Source of the DNA: DATAGF01 sp963813355
GTDB taxonomy: Bacteria > Actinomycetota > Thermoleophilia > Miltoncostaeales > Miltoncostaeaceae
Direction of reading: 5' to 3'
DNA: 64,000 bases
Assembly (NCBI GenBank): GCA_963813355.1
Contig: CAWEYS010000029.1
Location: 248,001 to 312,000 of the forward strand
Of the stretch, positions 56,730 through 64,000 are shown one piece after another. Within the stretch, counting starts at the first letter, position 1; the number at the start of each line of letters is the position of its first letter. A program made the position numbers and the translations under genes. The notes below the pieces were generated by a model. That model worked only from the letters and a program-made list of their open reading frames with translations, did not search any database and was not told where the DNA came from.

Positions 56730-57167
56730 CTACCGGAGCTCCCGCAGCGCGGCCTCGATCCGCTCGAGGCGCTCGTCGATTCGCGTCAGTTGCTCGGCCG
56801 AGGGATCGCCACTACCGGCCTGAGCCTGCCGGCCCGCCCGAGCGACGAACGCGCTGGTGATCAGCGCCGTGATCACCGTGATGAACCCCAGCCCCAGGAG
56901 CATCACCAGCGCCGCCAGGAGCCGGCCGGCCGTGTTCTCGGGAACGACGTCGCCGTAGCCGACCGTCGTCACCGTCTGGACGGCCCACCAGAGGCCGCCG
57001 CCGAGCGACGGGAAGTTCTCGTGGTCGACGACCGTCATCAGCAGCCCGGTCCCGACGGTCATCACCGTGGTCACGGTGGCGATGACGGTCGCGGCGGCCC
57101 GGGGCGTCGTGGCCCGAGCGACCCATTTGCCGATCTGACGCTCGAGCCTCGACTCTTCGCCCATCAC
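56730..57167 (-). CDS. Two-helix potassium channel
   Basis: A 145-residue ion channel subunit. Helix 1 (about 24-46), the pore helix GGGLWWAVQTV and the selectivity filter TTVGYGD at 67-73 precede helix 2 (LLAALVMLLGLGFITVITALI). The C-terminus is a short charged coiled-coil-like helix (IDERLERIEAALREL), perhaps for tetramer assembly. There is no RCK domain. It lies between clcA and a small gene, all on the minus strand; both channels may serve ion homeostasis. Confidence 0.92.
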   Translation of the reverse strand: MMGEESRLERQIGKWVARATTPRAAATVIATVTTVMTVGTGLLMTVVDHENFPSLGGGLWWAVQTVTTVGYGDVVPENTAGRLLAALVMLLGLGFITVITALITSAFVARAGRQAQAGSGDPSAEQLTRIDERLERIEAALRELR

Positions 57168-57280
57168 GTCGAGGTTCGCGCCCGCAGCGGCCAGTCCTAC
57201 CGCCCGGCCAGCGGACGGCCTCGGGCGGTTGCTCCCTTTGTACGGGTCGCTCGACTACGCGGCCTGTATCCGTTCGGGCC

Positions 57281-57520
57281 CTACGTCTCGCCGCCGCCCC
57301 GCTGGGCGTCCAGGATCTCCTCGGCGCTCGGGTAGTCGACGCCCCGCCGGTCGAGGACGTCCTCGATGTCGGACGCGAGCCCGAAGGTCGCCCCGGACGC
57401 CGCGCCGCCGTGCCGATCGTGCGCGTCCAGAACCAGCCGCTCGCGCTCCCGCAGCAGCCGCTCGTCCGGAAGCCGCTCGAGGTCCGTGTCCTCGGTGATC
57501 CTTCGCCGGAAGAGCCCCAT
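57281..57520 (-). CDS. Small hypothetical protein
   Basis: A 79-residue soluble protein: GLFRRRITEDTDLERLPDER at the start and IEDVLDRRGVDYPSAEEILDA near the end. No family is recognised. It is charged and probably helical. It follows the type II NADH dehydrogenase gene by 60 bp on the same strand. An upstream in-frame start exists, but the ATG at 57520 fits composition better. Confidence 0.5.
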   Translation of the reverse strand: MGLFRRRITEDTDLERLPDERLLRERERLVLDAHDRHGGAASGATFGLASDIEDVLDRRGVDYPSAEEILDAQRGGGET

Positions 57521-57580
57521 CGGCGCGAGTCTGCGGCGTCGGAGCGGCGCGCGCAAGCTCGATGCACGACGGGCGTGCGG

Positions 57581-58836
57581 CTACTCGTCGCTGACGGTGA
57601 TCCGGCCGACGCGCTGGTGGGTCAACGTGGAGCCGGCCCAGTCGACGACCGCCTTCGCGCGGTCCTCGTTCGTCGGCAGCAGCGCCAGGTGCACCGCTCC
57701 CCAGGCCGCCTGCGCCTTCCTGCCGGTCATCGTGCGCCCGCCGAGCATCTGCACGACCGCGGCGCCGCGCCCGATCATCGCCATCGTGCCCTTGTCGCGG
57801 TACCGGAAGGGCTTGGTCTCCTTGCCGGCGATCCGGCGGGCGATCGACCTCTCCGGCGTGCTCCCCGGACTGGAGCGCCACCGAGCCGAGCTGGGGCAGG
57901 ACCTGCCCGGTCTTCGCGTCCGTGATCGCGGCGATGTCGCCGAGCGCGTAGACCTCGGGGTGGTCGGGGAGCGCGAGGTCCGGCCCGACGGCGATGCGGT
58001 TCCCGCGCTGGAGCTCGAGCCCGAGCGACCGGACGAGCTCGTTGCCCTGCAGGCCGGCGCCCCAGACCAGGGTGTGCGCCTTGAGCTCGTCTCCGGACTT
58101 GAGGTTGACCCGCGTCGGCGAGACCGACGAGACCAGCTCGCCGGTCATGACCTCGACCGTGCGCTCGGTCAGGGCCTTCGCCGCGTACTTGCGCAGCCGC
58201 GGCTTGAACATCGAGAACAGCTCCGGCCCGGCCTCGACCAGGATCACGCGCGCCTTCTCCTGCGGGAGCGCCGGATAGTCGCGGGCGAACACCGCCCGGT
58301 AGAGCTCGGCGACCGCCCCGGCGGTCTCCACGCCGGTCGGTCCCCCGCCGACGATGACGACGTTGAGCACGCCGTCGTCCACCAGACCCGGGTCGCGGTC
58401 GGCGGCCTCCCACCGCTCGAGCAGGTGATCCTTCAGGCGCCGCGCGTGGGGCAGCGTGTACATCGGGAACGCGTGCTCGGCCGCGCCGCCGGTCCCGAAG
58501 AAGTTGACCTCTGCGCCGAGGCCGAGGACGAGGAAGTCGTAGGCCAGCGGCTCGAGCTCGGCGAACCGAACCTCTCGCGCGTCGAGGTCGATGCCGATCA
58601 CGGTGGCCTTGTGGATGGTCGTGTTCGTCCTGCCGCTCGAGCAGGTCGCGGAGGGAGTGGCCGACGGCCGTCGTCTCGAGCAGGCCGGTCGCGAGCTGGT
58701 ACAGCAGCGGCTGGAAGGTGTGGTAGTCGTGCCGGTCGACGAGCACGACCTCGGCGTCGGCCTTCCGCAGCTTCTGGGCGGCGCCGACCCCGGCGAACCC
58801 TCCGCCGAGGATCAGGACGCGTGGACGCTCGCTCAT
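57581..58836 (-). CDS. ndh: Type II NADH dehydrogenase, Ndh2 (two frame breaks)
   Basis: Single-subunit FAD enzyme that passes electrons from NADH to menaquinone without pumping protons. N-terminal FAD motif LILGGGFAGVGAAQKL, then HTFQPLLYQLATGLL. The NADH motif is VVIVGGGPTGVETAGAVAEL, and YALGDIAAITD is the second FAD site. The C-terminus (MAMIGRGAAVV, then LTHQRVGRITV) completes about 417 residues. Extra bases near 58635 and 57863 move parts into other frames. It starts overlapping a 39-codon flavoprotein remnant. Confidence 0.9.
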
Positions 58837-58952
58837 GTCATTCCCCCCAGTCGCTCGAGCAGGAGGATCCTCTTCCCGGAGGGCGCCAGGTGCCGGGCGA
58901 GCGTTCCGCCGCCGGCGCCGGTGCCGACGATGATCACGTCATAGGCGTCCAT
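58833..58952 (-). pseudogene. 39-codon GMC-oxidoreductase N-terminal remnant
   Basis: ATG 58952 has a strong GGAGGTGG site. The peptide YDVIIVGTGAGGGTLARHLA-PSGKRILLLER is exactly the FAD-binding start of a glucose-methanol-choline oxidoreductase, then it ends at a TGA that overlaps the ndh ATG. The rest of a roughly 500-residue enzyme is missing. It may now act only as a translated leader coupling ndh to upstream genes. Confidence 0.65.
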
Positions 58953-58992
58953 GGTCCACCTCCGTGGGCCGTCGTCCGGCGGCCGGCCGCGT

Positions 58993-60878
<1,886 letters not shown>

Positions 60879-60882
<4 letters not shown>

Positions 60883-62325
60883 GTCGCGATCCACGGCTCG
60901 TGCCAGCGCCCGATGCCGGCGAGCAGCTCGTCGGCCGCCTTGGGGCCCCACGATCCCGGCGCATAGGGGTGCACGGGCGGGGGCGCGTCGAGCAGCGGCT
61001 GCATCACCCGCCAGGTCTCCTCGACCCCGTCCTGACGGGTGAAGCGCAGGCTGTGGCCGACCAGCGCGGCGTGCAGCAGCACCTCGTAGGGCGTCGGCCC
61101 CTCGCCGCCCTCGGCGGCGAACTCCATGTCCAGCTCGATCGTGCCGGCTCCGTCCGCGCGGTGGGCCTCGAGCTCGAGCCGGATCCCGGTCGACGGGTCG
61201 AGCTTGACGACGAGCTGGTTCGGCTCGACCTCGTCGAAGCCGGGGAACCCGAGTCGCGGCGGGTGCTTGAAGACGAGCCGGAGCTCCGTCTGGGTCACCG
61301 GCAGGCGCTTGCCGGTGCGGATGAAGAACGGCACGCCCGACCAGCGCCAGTTCTCGATCTCCAGCCGCAGCGCGGCGAAGGTCTCCGTCGTCGAGTCGGG
61401 CGCGACGCCGGCGATCGAGCGGTAGCCCTCGTACTGCCCCCGCACGTAGTGCGCCGGGTCGGCCTCCTTGACCGCGCGGAAGAGCGCGAGCTGGGCGGCC
61501 TTGATCGTCTGCGGGTCGCCGCGCGCCGGCGCCTCCATCGCGCACAGGGAGACGACCTGCATGAGGTGGTTGACGACGACGTCGCGCAGCGCCCCGACCG
61601 GATCGTAGAAGTGACCGCGGTCCTCGACGCCGAAGTCCTCCGCCATCGTGATCTGGACGTATGCGAGGTGGTCGCGGCTCCAGATCGGCTCGAGCATCGC
61701 GTTCGCGAACCGCAGCCGGACGATCTCCTCGGTGCCCATCTTCCCCAGGTAGTGGTCGATCCTGAAGATCTGCGCCTCGTCGATGTAGCGGTGCATCTCG
61801 GCGGCGAGCGCCCGCGCGGACGCGAGGTCGTGGCCGAACGGCTTCTCGACGACGACGCGGGCCGACCTCGTCAGCCCCGCCTCCGCCAGCCCCTGCACGA
61901 CCCGGCCGAACAGGAACGGCGGGATCTCGAGGTAGAAGACCGGCAGCTTCGCGTCCCCGAGCGCGTCGGCGACCCGCTCGTAGGTGGCGTCGTCGTCGAA
62001 GTTCCCCGAGACGTAGGAGAGGCGCGCCGCGAAGCGCCGCGAAGACGTCCTCGTCGAGCTGCTCGCCGGTGCCGACGATCGACTCGCGCGCGCGCTCGAC
62101 GAGTTGGTTGACCGTCCAGTCGTCGGCCGCCACGCCGAGGATGGGGCAATCGAGCAGGCCGCGGCGCTCGAGCCGGTAGAGCGAGCGGAAGGTCATCACC
62201 TTCGCCAGGTCGCCCGTGATCCCGAATATCGCGAGCCGGTCCGCAGGCTGGCCTTCGCGTGGCAAGGACCGAGCCTCCGGGGCGGTGGTGGTGGACGCGT
62301 CAGTGGCCACTCGTTCCCCCTTCAT
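60879..62325 (-). CDS. zwf2: Glucose-6-phosphate 1-dehydrogenase (copy 2, one frame break)
   Basis: Second Zwf with FGITGDLAKVMTF at the start, EKPFGHDLASARAL, the catalytic RIDHYLGK, and FFIRTGKRLP and HYVRGQYEGY in the C-terminal domain. An extra base near 62030 separates the first 95 residues from the rest; joined, the length is about 480. GTG 62310, with AAGGGGG upstream, is an alternative start. It is coupled by ATGA to the GH15 gene, so glucose released by that enzyme could feed this dehydrogenase after phosphorylation. Confidence 0.92.
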
Positions 62326-62421
62326 CGCGTCGCAGCCCGGCCCCGTCGCTCACGCGGTCGGCGATGAGTCGGCGGTGACAGGGCGCTCTGCACGTTGGGC
62401 TCGCCGGACTGATGCGAATCC

Positions 62422-62439
62422 GCGGTTGACGTTAACCGC
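62422..62439. promoter_or_regulatory. 18-bp palindromic operator candidate between zwf2 and cydA
   Basis: GCGGTTGACGTTAACCGC is symmetric in 8 of 9 base pairs around a central CG, like LacI-family operators. It lies in the 257-bp divergent gap, about 100 bp from zwf2 and 145 bp from cydA. No other gene is seen in the gap. Confidence 0.45.
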
Positions 62440-62582
62440 TCGGCTCGTCTCGGGCCAGAGGCAGAGCGCCGACGTTGCGCGCGCGGCGTTGGGGCGCGCC
62501 GAGATGGCGCGACGAACGACACCGGGCTCCATCATCCTGTCAGGGCGCTTCACCGGCGCCGGCGATCAGGTCTAATGCGCCC

Positions 62583-64000
62583 GTGAGCGCCGGCGCGGTC
62601 CTGAGCTCGCTCGCCGCAGCCGCGGAGACGCCGGCGGAGCTGCTGCCCGCCCGTAGCCAGATGGGGTTCACCCTCGGCTTCCACATCATCCTGGTGCCGC
62701 TGGGGGTCGTCTTCCCGCTGATGATGCTGATCGCCAACTACCTGGGGCTGCGCCGCAGCGACCCCGACTACATGCGCCTGGCCGAGCGCTGGTCGAAGGT
62801 GGCCGCCGTCACCTTCGCCGTGGGGGCCGTCACCGGGACGGTCCTCAGCTTCGAGATGGGCCTGCTCTGGCCCGCCATGTTCGATCGCTTCGGCGACGTG
62901 ATCGGCGTGCCCTTCGCCCTCGAGGGCATCTTCTTCTTCCTCGAGGCGATCTTCATCTCGATCTACCTCTTCGGCTGGAAGCGCCTGAGCCCCTGGGCCC
63001 ACTTCTGGACGGGCGTGCCCATCCCGATCGTCGGTCTGCTCGGCGCCCTGATGGTGGTGGCGGCCAACTCGTGGATGAACCAGCCCGGCGGCTTCACGAT
63101 GGACAGCGCGGGCAACGTCACCGACGTGGACGTCTGGTCGGTGATCTTCAACGACGCGGTCAAGTACGAGTTCCCCCACATGTACTTCGCCGCGCTGGTG
63201 GCCGCGGGGTTCCTCGTCGCCTCGCCCTATGCGGTCGGGATGCTGCGCGGCCGCCGCGACCGCTACCACCGCAAGGGCTTCCTGCTGCCGTTCACGATCG
63301 CGGCGATCGCGATCCCGATCCAGATGGGCATCGGCGACTCCACCGCGCGGGCGATCTACAACGACCAGCCGATGAAGTTCGCCGCGCTCGAGCTCAACAC
63401 CACCACCGGCTCGGACAAGCCCGAGATCCTCCTCGGCCACCTCAACGAGGACGGCACCGTCAGCGGCGGCCTCAAGATCCCCGGGCTGGCCTCGTTCCTG
63501 AGCGATCCCTCCACGGGCACGAGCACCGTCGTGCAGGGCCTCGACTCGTTCCCGGCCGAGGACCGCCCGCCGGTGCGCGCCGTCAACACCGTCCACCTGG
63601 CCTGGGACCTGATGGTCGGCCTCGGCACCGCGCTCATCCTGCTGGCGCTGTGGTTCGCCTGGGTCTACTGGCGCCGGCGCGACCGCCTCGCCGACATGCG
63701 CTGGTTCCTGCGCGCGGCCGTCGCCGCGCCCGTCGCCGCCTACATCTGCGTCGAGTCGGGCTGGATCGTCACCGAGGTCGGGCGCCAGCCCTGGGTCGTC
63801 TACGAGATCCTGCGCACCGAGGACGCGGTCACCGACACGGGGGCGGCGGCGATCTGGACGTCGCTGTCGCTGATCATCGTGCTCTATGCGGGCCTGGCCG
63901 TCGGCGCGGCGCTCGTGATCCGGGCGATGACGCGCCGCTGGCGCAAGGGCGACCTGGATGACTCGGCGATCCCCTACGGACCGCGCGAGCCGCTGGCCCC
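62583..64000 (+). CDS. cydA: Cytochrome bd oxidase subunit I (3' end cut by window)
   Basis: Quinol oxidase subunit that binds the three hemes and serves at low oxygen. From GTG 62583 the frame is open to the window edge (472 codons). Heme ligands: His in GFTLGFHIILVPLG (about 32), His in KYEFPHMYFAAL (about 197) and the GRQPWVVYEILRT block near 405. Helix patterns and the segment between helices VI and VII fit CydA with a short Q-loop. cydB is expected just outside. It is divergent from zwf2. Confidence 0.95.
   Translation, partial: MSAGAVLSSLAAAAETPAELLPARSQMGFTLGFHIILVPLGVVFPLMMLIANYLGLRRSDPDYMRLAERWSKVAAVTFAVGAVTGTVLSFEMGLLWPAMFDRFGDVIGVPFALEGIFFFLEAIFISIYLFGWKRLSPWAHFWTGVPIPIVGLLGALMVVAANSWMNQPGGFTMDSAGNVTDVDVWSVIFNDAVKYEFPHMYFAALVAAGFLVASPYAVGMLRGRRDRYHRKGFLLPFTIAAIAIPIQMGIGDSTARAIYNDQPMKFAALELNTTTGSDKPEILLGHLNEDGTVSGGLKIPGLASFLSDPSTGTSTVVQGLDSFPAEDRPPVRAVNTVHLAWDLMVGLGTALILLALWFAWVYWRRRDRLADMRWFLRAAVAAPVAAYICVESGWIVTEVGRQPWVVYEILRTEDAVTDTGAAAIWTSLSLIIVLYAGLAVGAALVIRAMTRRWRKGDLDDSAIPYGPREPLA

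Overview
The window is high-GC bacterial DNA with tightly packed genes. Most neighbours overlap by 4 bp (ATGA or GTGA), and many transcription units start with a TAnnnT box 6-8 nt before the start codon. A DUF2469 protein, a qcrCAB/cox respiratory operon and a complete squalene-to-hopanoid operon point to an actinomycete. The best guess is a Thermoleophilia-like environmental lineage; that class assignment is inference. No rRNA, tRNA, CRISPR array or insertion sequence was recognised, so the contig is chromosomal in character. Both ends cut a gene: a dus tRNA-dihydrouridine synthase at the left and cydA at the right.

Layout. 1-4 kb: minus-strand folate genes (folP, folB, folK), a DUF2469 gene, coaX and dus. 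4-6.3 kb: a secreted SGNH-type protein and an M8-type metallopeptidase. 6.3-11 kb: tilS-hpt-ftsH and a TlpA-like lipoprotein. 11-16 kb: a PAP2 protein, a membrane protein, argF, rhomboid, DUF2007, FIST and helix-turn-helix genes, broken by a 134-bp nested palindrome and by a 95-bp multi-hairpin repeat present twice in the window. 16-27 kb: an alcohol dehydrogenase-like gene, a prenyl synthase, a protein kinase and the hopanoid operon hpnH-G-A-shc-hpnC-D-E. 27-34 kb: a DMT transporter, a second PAP2 protein and the sugar-phosphate operon zwf-tal-pgi-gnd. 34-40 kb: coxB-ctaD-subunit IV-ctaG-qcrC-qcrA-qcrB, encoding the bc complex and an aa3-type oxidase.

40-64 kb is more mixed. It has an AraC regulator with a YjbR-methyltransferase fusion, acs, a CDF metal exporter behind a MerR-type promoter, a MazF-type toxin-antitoxin pair, a response regulator fused to a flavin reductase with its partner histidine kinase, and a beta-lactamase-fold protein lacking its catalytic motif. 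A patch of gene debris at 53.9-55.2 kb carries arsM, MFS and phospholipase C fragments. It is followed by ClC and potassium channels, type II NADH dehydrogenase, a GH15 hydrolase with a second zwf, and cydA. Together the genes describe an aerobic heterotroph with a pentose phosphate pathway, alternative NADH entry (Ndh2), two terminal oxidase types (aa3 and bd) and hopanoid membranes.

Caution on sequence quality. More than twenty reading-frame breaks fall inside otherwise well-conserved housekeeping genes (folP, ftsH, hpnC, qcrC, qcrA, acs, ndh, clcA, zwf2 and others). Most are repaired by removing one base, often a C between Gs or a G between Cs. They look like systematic sequencing or assembly errors rather than gene decay, so those genes are annotated as single CDS spans with the break stated.
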